From Planctomycetota bacterium (GTDB taxonomy: Bacteria > Planctomycetota > Planctomycetia > Isosphaerales > Isosphaeraceae): 64,000 nucleotides of DNA. Both the position numbers and the translations under genes were made by a program. A model generated the notes under the pieces. It had not been told where the DNA came from, did no database searches, and worked only from the letters and a program-made list of their open reading frames with translations. The stretch is from positions 1-64,000 of the forward strand of contig JAQGHR010000065.1 in assembly GCA_028291545.1 (NCBI GenBank), given 5' to 3'. Positions 41,648 through 50,722 of this stretch are shown here, one piece after another. How positions within the stretch are numbered: position 1 is the first letter of the stretch; each line of letters starts with the position of its first letter.

Positions 41648-44527
41648 ATGGTGCGCTGGACCCTGACGTGTCTGCTTATGGGGCTGGTTCCAACATTCGC
41701 GATCGCGGCCGACGGGGGGACGATCGCCAAGGCGAAGGGGCTGGCGCAATCGGGCAAATATGCGGAGGCCCTCGATGCGTATGAGGCCCTGGTCAAGGAT
41801 GCGAAGGACGACGCGGAGAAGATGACGATCGCCCTCGGCCGGGCGGATGCCCTGGTCGCCACGGGCGAGTTGAATAAAGCGGCCGAGGCACTCAAGCCGT
41901 TCGCCGAGGGAGACGCGCCGAATCCCGACGCCGCCGCGGCGATGGCGGACCTGGAGTTCGGGCGAGGTCGATGGGAGAAGGCCGAGGCGCTGGCCAACGC
42001 GGCGCTGAAGGTCAAGGCCGATCACATCCGGGCCAAATGGGTCCTCGCCAACCTGCTGGACGCCACCGGCAAGACCAAGGAGGCCGACGCCCTCTACAAG
42101 GGCTTCATCGACTACCACAACGTCCACGGCCGGGAACTCTCCCGCGACGCCGACAGCCTCCTCATCATCGGCCAGGCCGCCGAGCGCTACTATCGGGCCA
42201 ATGCGCGGGGCGCGGAGTTGAAGGAGACGCTCGAAGAAGTCATCAACGACTTATATGAAGGCGCCTTGCGGGCCGACCCCAAGTGCTGGCGGGCGCCCCT
42301 ACTTGAAGGCCGGCTCTTCCTCTCAGGCTACAATGAGCGGGCGGCCATGAAGGAACTGGTGCGGGCGCAGCGGATCAATCCGGCCGCGCCGGAGATCCTC
42401 GTCACGCTCGGCCAGGCGGATTTGCAGGGCTATAAACTCGCCTCGGGCCGGAAGCGGGCCGACGCCGCGCTGGAGATCAACCCGCATTACGGCCCGGCCC
42501 ACATCCTCCTGGCCGACCTGAACATCTCCGACGAGAAGTTCAAGGACGCGATGGAGGCCGCCAAGAAGGCCGTGGTCGAGAACCCTCGCGACGAGGAAGC
42601 GCTCGGCCGTCTCGCGGCCGCATACCGGCTACTCGTGGACCCGGTGGGTGCCGCCGCCGCCGAGGCCGTCGCCGTGGCGAACAACCCCAGGCCCGCCGCG
42701 TTCTACGCCGCCCTGGGCGAGCGCCTCGCCGACCGCCGCAAGTATCATTCCGCCGAACGCGCCTTCCTCAAGGCCATCGCGGCCGACCCCGATCGCGCCG
42801 ATACCCGCATCGGCCTGGGGATGCTTTATATGCAGATCGGCCGCGAGGACGAGGCCAATGACCTGTTCACCGTCGCCTTCGCCGCCGACCCGTTCAACGT
42901 CCGCGCCGACAACATGATGAAAGTCCTGCGGCACCTCGCCACGTACACCACGATCGATTCGCCGCATTATCAGGTGCTCGTCCTTCCCGGCCAGGATGCG
43001 CTGCTCGGCAAGTACATGTCGCGCTACCTGGAGCAGATCCACGACGACGCGGCCAAGCGCCTGGGCTTCGACCTGCCGGCGAAGACGAAGATCGAGATCC
43101 TGAAGGACCACCAGTGGTTCAGCGGTCGCACGACGGGCCTGCCGTTCATCCCCACCGTCGGGGCCTGCACGGGCAAGATCATCGCCATGGCCAGCCCCCA
43201 GCCGATGAAGTCGCCGTATAACTGGGCACGCGTGATCACGCACGAGATGACCCACGTCATCAACCTCCAGCAGACCGACTTCAACATCCCCCACTGGTAT
43301 ACCGAGTGCCTGGCCGTCGAGAGCGAGAAGAGCCCGAGGCCGCAGGAGTGGAACAAGCTCCTTTTGGAACGCGTGCCCTCCCGCAAGAAGCTCCACAATC
43401 TGGACACGATCAACCTCGGCTTCATCCGCCCCAACGAGCCCGCCGACCGCTCGATGGCGTACTGCCAGGCCCAGCTTTACGGCCAGTACATGGTCAAGCG
43501 GTTCGGACCCGACGCCAACGTGAAGATGCTCAACGCCTACCGCCGCGGCCTCACGACCGAGCAGGCTATCAACGACAGCTTCCACGTCGACAAGGCCGAC
43601 TTCGAGAAGGCGTATCTCACGTTCCTCGACGAGACCGTGAAGACGATTCGCGCCCGGGTGAACGACGAGAAGCCCGTGAAGTTCTCGGCGCTCCAGCAGG
43701 AGCTCAAGGCCAAGCCCGACGACGCCGACCTCAACGCCAGGATGGCGTACGAACACTTCGCCCGCCGCGAGCTGCGCGAGGCCCGGCCGTTCGCGGATAA
43801 AGCCCTCGAACTCAAGCCGCACCACCCGCTCGCCTCGTACGTGAAGGCGCGGCTCATGCAGTCCATCGGCGATAACTCCGCCGCGCTGGAGATCCTTGAG
43901 CCGGCGCTCGACATGGCCAATCCCAACGAGCGCGTGATCGACCTCCTTGCCGAGCTTCAGATGAAGGCCGGCAAGCTCGACGACGCCGAGAAGCTCTACG
44001 AGATGGCCCGCAAGGACGACCCCGCCCAGACCAAGTGGATTGCCGGCCTGGCCCGCATCCACCTCCGCAAGACCGAAAAGGCCAAGGATGAGAAGAACGA
44101 CGTCGAGGCCGCCTCCTACGAGGCCAAGTTCCTGAACGACCTCTCGATGATCGCCGCCAACGACGCCGACGACCTCCCGATGCGCCAGGCGTTGGCCAGC
44201 TACCATTTCAAGGCCGGCCGCATGGCGGATGCCGAAAAATGGGCCTGGGAATGCCTCTACGTCCAGGTCTACGACCCCGCCAACCACGTCACGCTCGCCG
44301 ACGTCCTCTCCGCCGAGAAGAAGTTCCCCGAGGCCATCGAGGAGTATCAGACGGCCATCGAGCTGAAGGTCAAGAAGCCCAACGACGTCAAGCTCAAGCT
44401 CGCCCAGGCCCAGGTCGGCGCGGGCAAGAAAACGGATGCGAAAACCACGCTCGACGCTGTCCTCAAGTCCGACCCGGAGCACCCGGAAGCGAAGGCCCTG
44501 AAGGAGGAGATGGATAAGGGGAAGTGA
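41648..44527 (+). CDS. Large TPR protein with gluzincin-type metallopeptidase domain
   Basis: A 959-residue exported protein. A signal peptide (LTCLLMGLVPTFAIAA) follows the ATG at 41648. TPR repeats cover about residues 25-450. A peptidase MA-like domain occupies about 455-690 and contains the zinc motif HEMTH, followed 30 or so residues later by the third-ligand-type ECLAVESE. More TPR repeats run to the C-terminus (DDAEKLYEMARKDDPAQTKW). The catalytic residues are all present, so it may be an active extracytoplasmic protease; the substrate is unknown. It is a single-gene unit. Confidence 0.85.
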   Translation: MVRWTLTCLLMGLVPTFAIAADGGTIAKAKGLAQSGKYAEALDAYEALVKDAKDDAEKMTIALGRADALVATGELNKAAEALKPFAEGDAPNPDAAAAMADLEFGRGRWEKAEALANAALKVKADHIRAKWVLANLLDATGKTKEADALYKGFIDYHNVHGRELSRDADSLLIIGQAAERYYRANARGAELKETLEEVINDLYEGALRADPKCWRAPLLEGRLFLSGYNERAAMKELVRAQRINPAAPEILVTLGQADLQGYKLASGRKRADAALEINPHYGPAHILLADLNISDEKFKDAMEAAKKAVVENPRDEEALGRLAAAYRLLVDPVGAAAAEAVAVANNPRPAAFYAALGERLADRRKYHSAERAFLKAIAADPDRADTRIGLGMLYMQIGREDEANDLFTVAFAADPFNVRADNMMKVLRHLATYTTIDSPHYQVLVLPGQDALLGKYMSRYLEQIHDDAAKRLGFDLPAKTKIEILKDHQWFSGRTTGLPFIPTVGACTGKIIAMASPQPMKSPYNWARVITHEMTHVINLQQTDFNIPHWYTECLAVESEKSPRPQEWNKLLLERVPSRKKLHNLDTINLGFIRPNEPADRSMAYCQAQLYGQYMVKRFGPDANVKMLNAYRRGLTTEQAINDSFHVDKADFEKAYLTFLDETVKTIRARVNDEKPVKFSALQQELKAKPDDADLNARMAYEHFARRELREARPFADKALELKPHHPLASYVKARLMQSIGDNSAALEILEPALDMANPNERVIDLLAELQMKAGKLDDAEKLYEMARKDDPAQTKWIAGLARIHLRKTEKAKDEKNDVEAASYEAKFLNDLSMIAANDADDLPMRQALASYHFKAGRMADAEKWAWECLYVQVYDPANHVTLADVLSAEKKFPEAIEEYQTAIELKVKKPNDVKLKLAQAQVGAGKKTDAKTTLDAVLKSDPEHPEAKALKEEMDKGK

Positions 44528-44558
44528 CGGGACTGATGCCCTTCCCTCCCGCTTTTCC

Positions 44559-44620
44559 AGTGGGGCGGGCGTCCCAGCCCGCCTAATATTTGGTAGGCGG
44601 GCTGGGATGCCCGCCCCACT
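44559..44620. repeat. Inverted repeat of the GTGGGGCGGGC family, copy 1
   Basis: Arms 44559-44585 and 44594-44620 are 27-bp inverted copies with one mismatch, around an eight-base loop. It begins 32 bases after the metallopeptidase stop and could end its transcript, although no U-tract follows. Copy 2 is at 54975-55053. Confidence 0.8.
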
Positions 44621-44748
44621 ACATGACGCGGCACAGTCGTACTCGACCAGTACCCCCCGCCGTCGGACAAGAAGATTCGAGCGGAGGACACCAGGCCTCG
44701 TGTAGAATCAACGCCTGACCATTCTCGTCGAGTCGAGAGGAGGTCGCG

Positions 44749-45345
44749 ATGCTGCCACGCGAAGCCACGCCGGAGTCTCCCTCGCCTGAAGCCGATCCCA
44801 GGCCAGGCGGGCGGATCGCGGACCGCCTGAATTCCATCGCGAGAGAGCAGACGCACGAGGAGCGGGGAGAGCCGGACACGGGCGGAAGATGGAATTCCGC
44901 CGGGATCGTCGCGCTGGCCATGATTTCGCTGGTCCTGCTCGTCGCCGTGCTCACGTCGGCCAAGGCCGGACGCCCTGTGGCCCCTGCGCCGATGCCGGCC
45001 GGACCGGTATTGACGGCGATGGAACTGATGCAAGCCGAGAACGGCTTCATCCTGAAGAACTCGAAGACGGCGCGAGCCTATCAGGCGAATCGGGCCGCGC
45101 TGGCCAAGTCGGCGTTGGCCGTCTCGGGCCTGGCCGGCTCGGTACGCGGCAACAACGCCCACGCCTCGGCCCTCGGCGTGCCGCAGTCCGATTGGGTCGC
45201 CGCGATGGATGACCTGACCCTCGCGTCGGACGCGTTCGCCGCGCTGGTCGCGAACCCGAAGACGACGCAAATGGAGGCCAAGGCGGCTTATCGAGCAGTG
45301 ACCGCCTCCTGTACGGCCTGCCACGTGGCGTTCGTCGTCGAATGA
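44749..45345 (+). CDS. Membrane-anchored cytochrome c'-like protein
   Basis: A 198-residue protein with a single membrane helix at about residues 50-73 (GIVALAMISLVLLVAVLTSA) and an otherwise helical periplasmic domain. One heme motif, CTACH, lies ten residues from the C-terminus, the position used by class II cytochromes (cytochrome c'). The ATG at 44749 has GAGAGGAGG seven bases upstream. The N-terminal 45 residues are cytosolic and acidic/polar. Its redox partner is unknown. Confidence 0.82.
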   Translation: MLPREATPESPSPEADPRPGGRIADRLNSIAREQTHEERGEPDTGGRWNSAGIVALAMISLVLLVAVLTSAKAGRPVAPAPMPAGPVLTAMELMQAENGFILKNSKTARAYQANRAALAKSALAVSGLAGSVRGNNAHASALGVPQSDWVAAMDDLTLASDAFAALVANPKTTQMEAKAAYRAVTASCTACHVAFVVE

Positions 45346-45450
45346 CGGGCCGCTCTCGACGGTGATCGAGCGATCCCATCCCGCCCGATGAGTGCCCGGC
45401 CATGCCGGTCCCCTGGCGGGGTGATCCACGTGCTCTCGACCGCCGTGACC

Positions 45451-45750
45451 CTACCACCTCGGTTGCCGCGCCTCGACCGGGACCTTGGCGACTTCCTCGA
45501 TCGCTTCGCTGGCCATGATGAGCACGACCCGATCCTTCGCCACGACCAGGAACGGCGATCGGCCCAGTTCGGTGCCCGTGCGGCGGCAGGTGACGGTCGG
45601 GTCCTTGATTTTCAGGTAGGGGTCGTCCTGGTGCGCGGCGGCGCTCAGGAAGTCGCTCAGGCGAATGCCGCCCATGTGGAAGAGCGTGCCCTCGATCCGC
45701 TCGCCGTCGGTGATGACGAGGACCCGCTGTTCAATCTGTTTGCCATGCAT
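45451..45750 (-). CDS. Small conserved hypothetical protein
   Basis: 99 residues, beta-rich, with no signal peptide. It begins MHGKQIEQRVLVITDGERI, then LFHMGGIRLSDFLS and FLVVAKDRVVLI. It resembles a small family in planctomycetes whose members bear a DUF6812-like strand pattern, recalled without certainty. The start at 45750 is chosen because the longer frame lacks a good ribosome site. Confidence 0.6.
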   Translation of the reverse strand: MHGKQIEQRVLVITDGERIEGTLFHMGGIRLSDFLSAAAHQDDPYLKIKDPTVTCRRTGTELGRSPFLVVAKDRVVLIMASEAIEEVAKVPVEARQPRW

Positions 45751-45927
45751 CGGGGAATTCCTTGTCGGGCCGTGAGGTGAGTCCTCTGTTCGGAATCTAG
45801 GCCCGAAACGAGCGCCGGGCGCCGGATAACCTCGGGACAAAGTCGGCGTGCACGCCCAAGGAATTCGTATTGAGCATCCGGCGGATGCGACCTATGATCC
45901 CGCAACCAACACAGGGAGGTTCCGACA

Positions 45928-46278
45928 ATGCGATGGCCCCGAATGCAGTTCACCCTGAGACGAATGCTCGTCGCCGTGGCGTGCGTGGCGACGCTTTTGG
46001 GCCTCGGGGTCGAGTCGAGCCGGCTCCACAGGCGGGCGGTCCGGTTCCGGTCCGAGGCGCAGCGCTATGCCGTGTGCGAGCAGTTCCTGAGTGCGTTTGC
46101 CGTCGGCATGGGCCGCGATGCGACGCTGCCCTCTTTCACGCCCGACGGGGGGCGACATACGATGAAGATCGTCGCGGGAATTGGGTCTGACCACGCCGCG
46201 GTGATGAAGCGCAAGTACGAGCGTGCCGCCCGCTATCCCTGGATCGCCGTCGCGCCCGACTCGCCCTGGCCGAATTGA
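45928..46278 (+). CDS. Small planctomycete membrane protein
   Basis: A 116-residue protein beginning MRWPRMQFTLRRMLVAVAC, the recurring FTLRRMLVAV head of many planctomycete membrane proteins, with one membrane helix at residues 12-27. It ends AAVMKRKYERAARYPWIAV, a tail shared by many small proteins in these genomes. CAGGGAGG precedes the ATG. No function is known. Confidence 0.72.
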   Translation: MRWPRMQFTLRRMLVAVACVATLLGLGVESSRLHRRAVRFRSEAQRYAVCEQFLSAFAVGMGRDATLPSFTPDGGRHTMKIVAGIGSDHAAVMKRKYERAARYPWIAVAPDSPWPN

Positions 46279-46393
46279 CGCGGAGCTGGCGAGGACGAGA
46301 CGGAATTTCTGGGTCGGTAGATATCGTTTGTGAGAGGCCGGTCACCGGCTTCGCCGATCGTTGCATCGGGCCGGATGAGGAGGAAGTGAGACG

Positions 46394-46935
46394 ATGTCCA
46401 CCGAGACCACGCAGCCGCAGCCGAAAGCCACCTCGAAGATCGACCTCAAGCCATTCCCGGGCGGCCGGTACATCGTGATGCATGGCCTGGACTGGAAGGG
46501 GTACTCGGCGATCCTTCGCGCCACGGGAGATCGCACCGATCCGAAGATGGTCTACCTCGACGGGAGTCTGTGGCTGATGTCAGCCGGATTTCCGCATGAG
46601 TTTATCAAGGCCCGCGCGGGGCGAATCGTCGATGAAGTCTGCGTTGGCGTGGGTGTCCGCTGCATCCCTTCGGGGTCGACGACCTTCCGGCGCAAGCAGA
46701 AACGGGGTGGATGTGGATCTGCGACGAGCGCGCTTTCCGCCTCCTTGTCCTGCAACCCGATGGAAAGTACGCGGAGACCTCGGCGAGTGCATCGTTGCCG
46801 TTCCTGACCGGCGAGGAAATCGAGGGTTGGCTGCGACGACCGTATGACGATGACGAGATCAAATGGACGTTGGACCTCCGCCAGTGGATCATCGATGTCC
46901 TGATTCCGCGTGTTCGAGGAGGCAACGCCCCATGA
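46394..46935 (+). pseudogene. Broken Uma2-family gene
   Basis: Frame 2 from 46394 encodes a Uma2-type N-terminus (YLDGSLWLMSAGFPHEFIK, then IPSGSTTFRRKQKRGG). It then turns into unrelated sequence. The matching C-terminal part (WICDERAFRLLVLQPDGKYAE, then FLTGEEIEGW) is in frame 1 from about 46711 to 46935. Compared with an intact Uma2 protein, the catalytic core carrying the AVEV and K residues is missing between them, so this is a deletion plus frameshift. The remnant's stop overlaps the next gene's start as ATGA. Confidence 0.75.
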
Positions 46936-47486
46936 GTGCCAACCGCCGATCCTCCCTCCTCGCGGTCATCGCGATGTTCCTCGCCCCTCCTGTTGCCTAC
47001 TCCGACGATCCGCTCGACCCCGACTTCAACCCGAACGTCGTCGCGTTCGCGAGGTCGAAAGTGGGGGAGAAGGTGGGGAATGGCGTGTGTTCGACGTTCA
47101 TTCAGGAGGCGTTGAAGGAGGCGGGGGCCAAGGTGCTGAGGTCGCCTGCGGCGGACGGGGAGTATCTGTGGGGAGAGCCGGTGAAATCGGTCAAGGAAGC
47201 GAAGCCGGGCGATATCGTGCAATTCGAGAAGGTCGTCTTCAAGGGTCGAAGGCGGATCATCGGCGATAACGGCCAGCCGGCCATGCTCAATACCAGGCTC
47301 AGCTTCCCGCACCATTCGGCGATCGTCTCGGCCGTGGGCGCGAAGGGCAAGACGGTGACCATCCTCCACCAGAACGCCGCGGGGCCGGACGGTCAGCCGC
47401 TGAAGATTGTGCAGGAATCGACGCTGGTGATGGCGGAGCTCCAGAAGGGAGGGAGCTTCAAGATCTACAGGCCGGTGGCGCCGTAA
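46932..47486 (+). CDS. Exported NlpC/P60- or CHAP-like cysteine peptidase/amidase
   Basis: 184 residues, starting at 46932 (MSANRRSS) with a signal peptide ending near YSDD. The mature part has GNGVCSTFIQEAL near residue 50, which would supply the catalytic cysteine, and FPHHSAIVSAVG near residue 135 for the histidine, within a GDIVQFEK strand layout typical of NlpC/P60 or CHAP domains that cleave peptidoglycan peptides. The ATGA overlap with the broken Uma2 gene hints that it was once translationally coupled to it. Confidence 0.72.
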   Translation: MSANRRSSLLAVIAMFLAPPVAYSDDPLDPDFNPNVVAFARSKVGEKVGNGVCSTFIQEALKEAGAKVLRSPAADGEYLWGEPVKSVKEAKPGDIVQFEKVVFKGRRRIIGDNGQPAMLNTRLSFPHHSAIVSAVGAKGKTVTILHQNAAGPDGQPLKIVQESTLVMAELQKGGSFKIYRPVAP

Positions 47487-47515
47487 GTAGGTGAAGAGTG
47501 TCGCGAAGAGGAAAA

Positions 47516-47682
47516 ATCGAAGAGTTTCACGCAGAGACGGGGAGGGGACGCAGAGTGCGCAGCGGAAGAGGGAGAGATCAGGAAGAGCAGGGCAAGGGGA
47601 AGACTACGTGTTCCAAACTCGTGGTTCTCTCTTCTCCGCGTCCTCTGCGTCCCCTCCCCGTCTCTGCGTGAAACTCTTCGAT
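47516..47682. repeat. Inverted repeat of the TTCACGCAGAG family, copy C
   Basis: Arms 47516-47555 and 47643-47682 are perfect 40-bp inverted copies, 87 bases apart. Both contain the locus-specific GGAGGGGACGCAGAG. It fills most of the 47487-47757 gap between two plus-strand genes. Confidence 0.9.
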
Positions 47683-47757
47683 CTCCTCCCTTTCAAATTC
47701 CTCAATCTGCCCGCTCCCTTTGCATCCCTCTTACGAATTGATTAAGATTTGGAATCC

Positions 47758-48084
47758 ATGAGCGAACAGCAGACGGACGGACTGACGATCCGGGGATTTC
47801 AGGCGAGGATTCACGAGCTTTACGGCGCCAAGGATGCCGCGCGCGGGGACGCGGCGACGTTCTTGTGGCTGACCGAGGAGTTCGGCGAGCTGGCCACGGC
47901 CCTGAGATCGGGCTCGGACGAGGAGCTGGCGCTGGAGATGGCCGACGTGCTGGCCTGGCTGGTCACGCTCGCGAGTATCCGGGGGATCGACCTGGAAGCC
48001 GCCGCGATGCGAAAATATGGCCTGGCCTGCCCCGGCGGATGCGGCCAGGTTCCCTGTGCGTGCGACCCGGCCGAGAAGCCCTGA
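47758..48084 (+). CDS. MazG-like nucleotide pyrophosphohydrolase
   Basis: A 108-residue protein with the MazG helix pair: LTEEFGELATAL and, about 20 residues later, LALEMADVLAWLVTLA, supplying the acidic metal-binding residues. Such proteins hydrolyse nucleoside triphosphates to monophosphates, often as house-cleaning enzymes. The C-terminus is Cys-rich (CPGGCGQVPCAC), possibly a metal site. The ATG at 47758 is preferred to a TTG nine bases earlier. Confidence 0.82.
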   Translation: MSEQQTDGLTIRGFQARIHELYGAKDAARGDAATFLWLTEEFGELATALRSGSDEELALEMADVLAWLVTLASIRGIDLEAAAMRKYGLACPGGCGQVPCACDPAEKP

Positions 48085-48149
48085 TCCATCCATTCGTTCC
48101 ACGACCCAACGACGCGATATCGCAGACGATCCGATCGCGGAGACCATGC

Positions 48150-50381
48150 ATGAAACGGCTCGCCCTCCTCCCCCTGCTCTGCTCCGCGATCTTCGGGTTC
48201 TCGGCAAGGAACGGAGCGTTCGCCGCGGGCCCGCCCGAGGTGAAGATCGAGAACGTGATTTCCGGGCTCGGCGACGGGCAGAAGGGCGGCTGGTACAAGT
48301 CGGGGACGTGGACGCCGGTCTGGGTGGACCTCAAGGCCGGTGCCGCGCGGTTCGAGGGTATCCTGGAACTGACCGTCCCGGACGATAGCGGCACGGCGAC
48401 CAAGATCCGCCGCGCCGTGAACATCCCGGCCAACGAGATGGGCACCGTCGCGATCTTCGGCCGGCCCGGTACGCGAGGTGACATGGGGGTCCGCGTGATC
48501 GGCAGGGATGGGCGGACGAAGGATGTCTGGAACGGGGGCTCGGTCGAGGCGATCGGGGCGGAGACGGCCGTGATCGTGACGGTCGGCGTCCCTCAGGGCG
48601 TGGGCGATATTGCGCAGCTTGCCAGGTACGCGTCGAGCACGCCCGGCGGGACCTCGAACCTGATCGTCACGCCGATTCGGCCTCGTTACGGGCTTCCCGG
48701 ACGCTGGTACGGCTTTGACGCGGCGGATGCCGTCGTCGTGGACACCAACGACCCGGCGACGATGACGCGACTCCGCGAGTCCAAGTCCCTGATCGACTGG
48801 GTCCGCCAGGGCGGGCACCTGGTGATCGCGGTGGGCCAGAACTGGCAGGCGGTGAAGGATAGCCCATTCGAGCCGCTGCTGCCGGGCATCCCCGCCGGTC
48901 GGGTCGAGCTTAACGACCCCGGCCTGATCGACCAGTTCGCCGGGGCCGGGAACAAGCCGATTGTCCCGCCCGGATCGAAAGAGAAGATGCTGGTGACGAA
49001 ATTCGAAGGCTGGGAGGCCCGCGGAGGCGTCCCCCTGGCGTCGTCGTCGGTCACGCCCCTGGTCCTGCGCGGGCCGTACGGGTTCGGGCGGGTCACGATG
49101 GTCGGCATCGACGTGGACAACAAGCCGTTCGCGTCGTGGGAGGAGAAGAAGAGCTTCTGGGACAAGGCCCTGGATCTCCGGGGCCGGGGCGTGGACACGC
49201 TCAACAACGGCATCCCTGGCAACGCGATTTACCGGACCGGGACGAGCGACCTGTCGGCGTCGCTGCACGACTCGCTCGAACGGTTCCCGGGCGTGCGGCT
49301 CGTGCCGTTCGGCTGGGTGGCGTTCTTCGTCTTTATTTACATCCTCCTGATCGGTCCGGGCGACTACCTGTTCCTCCGCAAGGTGGTCAAGCGGATGGAG
49401 ATGACCTGGATCACGTTCCCGCTGATCGTGATCGTGGTCAGCGGCCTGGCCTACGCCGCGGCGTACTATTTCAAGGGCACGGAGCTGCGGATCAACAAGG
49501 TGGACCTGGTGGACGTGGACCAGACCACGGGCCTGGTCCGGGGATCGACCTGGCTGACGCTGTTCAGCCCCCAGAACCGCGACTACACCCTCGGCATCGC
49601 CCCGCTGCCGCCCGAGGCCGAGGCGCCGGCCGATCCGGTGGCGACGGGGGCGAGGACGGCGAACGTCGAGACCATGATGTCCTGGTTCGGCGCGGCGGAT
49701 AATCCCATCAACGGAGGGGGCGGGCTCTCGATGACCGGTGGCGGATACGACTATGCCCCGATGAGCGAGCCCGAGGAGGTGACCGGCGTGCGGGTCCCGA
49801 TCTGGAGCACCAAGAGCTTCACCGGCCGCTGGACGGGCACGACCGGCACTCCGTTGCTGGAGTCCGACCTGACGCCCGACGGGCCGGACCGGGTCCGGGG
49901 CACCGTCACGAACATCTCTCGCAGGCCGATGAAGAGCGCCGCGCTGTTCTTCGGCCGGTACGTTTACACCCTGAACGACGTGGCCCCCGGCGCGACCGTC
50001 CCCCTGGGTGAGGCGCAGGCCCTGGCCGGCTACCTGGACGGTGTGACGCGGGGGATTCAACAGCGCGGAGTCACCTACTACGGCGGCCGCCCTGTCGTGC
50101 AGGCCGACGACGCGATGGCCGAGAGCGAGCGGCCTAACATCCTCCGAGCCCTGATGTTTCACTCGGGCCTGGGACCCAAAGGCACCTCGCTGCCGAGCTA
50201 CGCCCTCAAGTCCCTGGACCTGACCGACCAGCTCGACCTCCGGCGGCCGATGCTCGTGGCCAATGTGGAAGGCCCGGTCGCCCAGCTTCGACTCGAGGGG
50301 GCCGGAAGCAAGCCGAAAATGACGCAGACCACGCTCGTTCGGGTGATCCTCCCGTTCAAGACCACCCCCGCCAAGCCATGA
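48150..50381 (+). CDS. Exported/membrane protein of an ABC-transporter-linked cluster
   Basis: 743 residues, starting at 48150 with a signal peptide (LALLPLLCSAIFGFSA); the longer frame overlaps the MazG-like gene. An extracytoplasmic domain of about 350 residues includes LIDWVRQGGHLVIAVGQNW, reminiscent of class I glutamine-amidotransferase-like folds. It is followed by two adjacent membrane helices (VAFFVFIYILLIGPGDYLFL and FPLIVIVVSGLAYAAAYYF) and a second large extracytoplasmic part. It is followed by a small membrane protein and an ABC ATPase, an order often seen in planctomycete ABC clusters. Its role is inferred from context only. Confidence 0.7.
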   Translation: MKRLALLPLLCSAIFGFSARNGAFAAGPPEVKIENVISGLGDGQKGGWYKSGTWTPVWVDLKAGAARFEGILELTVPDDSGTATKIRRAVNIPANEMGTVAIFGRPGTRGDMGVRVIGRDGRTKDVWNGGSVEAIGAETAVIVTVGVPQGVGDIAQLARYASSTPGGTSNLIVTPIRPRYGLPGRWYGFDAADAVVVDTNDPATMTRLRESKSLIDWVRQGGHLVIAVGQNWQAVKDSPFEPLLPGIPAGRVELNDPGLIDQFAGAGNKPIVPPGSKEKMLVTKFEGWEARGGVPLASSSVTPLVLRGPYGFGRVTMVGIDVDNKPFASWEEKKSFWDKALDLRGRGVDTLNNGIPGNAIYRTGTSDLSASLHDSLERFPGVRLVPFGWVAFFVFIYILLIGPGDYLFLRKVVKRMEMTWITFPLIVIVVSGLAYAAAYYFKGTELRINKVDLVDVDQTTGLVRGSTWLTLFSPQNRDYTLGIAPLPPEAEAPADPVATGARTANVETMMSWFGAADNPINGGGGLSMTGGGYDYAPMSEPEEVTGVRVPIWSTKSFTGRWTGTTGTPLLESDLTPDGPDRVRGTVTNISRRPMKSAALFFGRYVYTLNDVAPGATVPLGEAQALAGYLDGVTRGIQQRGVTYYGGRPVVQADDAMAESERPNILRALMFHSGLGPKGTSLPSYALKSLDLTDQLDLRRPMLVANVEGPVAQLRLEGAGSKPKMTQTTLVRVILPFKTTPAKP

Positions 50382-50438
50382 GACCGGATCGCTTCGTGTA
50401 CCCCAAGACCTCGGCCGAGTCAGGAATGGTTCTCCAGC

Positions 50439-50654
50439 ATGCGTGTGCTCATTCGTCTGCTGGCCCTTCTGGTCAACGGACTCCGCAAGGGAGACACTTC
50501 CGCCCAGGCTGCCCTGGCGGTGATCGTCGCGGTGGCGGTCGTCGTCGGCGTCGTCTGGTTCGCCCGGCGGCCCCTCGGCGGTGATCCCGAGAAGCCGCCC
50601 CTGGACGAGGCCGACTTCCAGGACGAGAAGAACCCGTATCGCACATCCCCGTGA
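50439..50654 (+). CDS. Small single-helix membrane protein
   Basis: 71 residues with a hydrophobic N-terminal part (MRVLIRLLALLVNGLRKG) and a membrane helix at about residues 25-43, then a charged cytosolic or periplasmic tail (EADFQDEKNPYRTSP). It lies between the membrane protein and the ABC ATPase, all on the plus strand, so it probably belongs to the same unit. No family is recognised. Confidence 0.55.
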   Translation: MRVLIRLLALLVNGLRKGDTSAQAALAVIVAVAVVVGVVWFARRPLGGDPEKPPLDEADFQDEKNPYRTSP

Positions 50655-50722
50655 TTCTGATCCTGAACGACATCCGCCAGCCGCTCCATGACATCGACCT
50701 CCCCGATCCAAGGGCCGCCCTC

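Noticed and set aside
47820-50711. A 963-codon open frame on the minus strand
   Set aside because: Arg/Pro/His-rich shadow of the MazG-like and membrane-protein genes; no ribosome site or domain.
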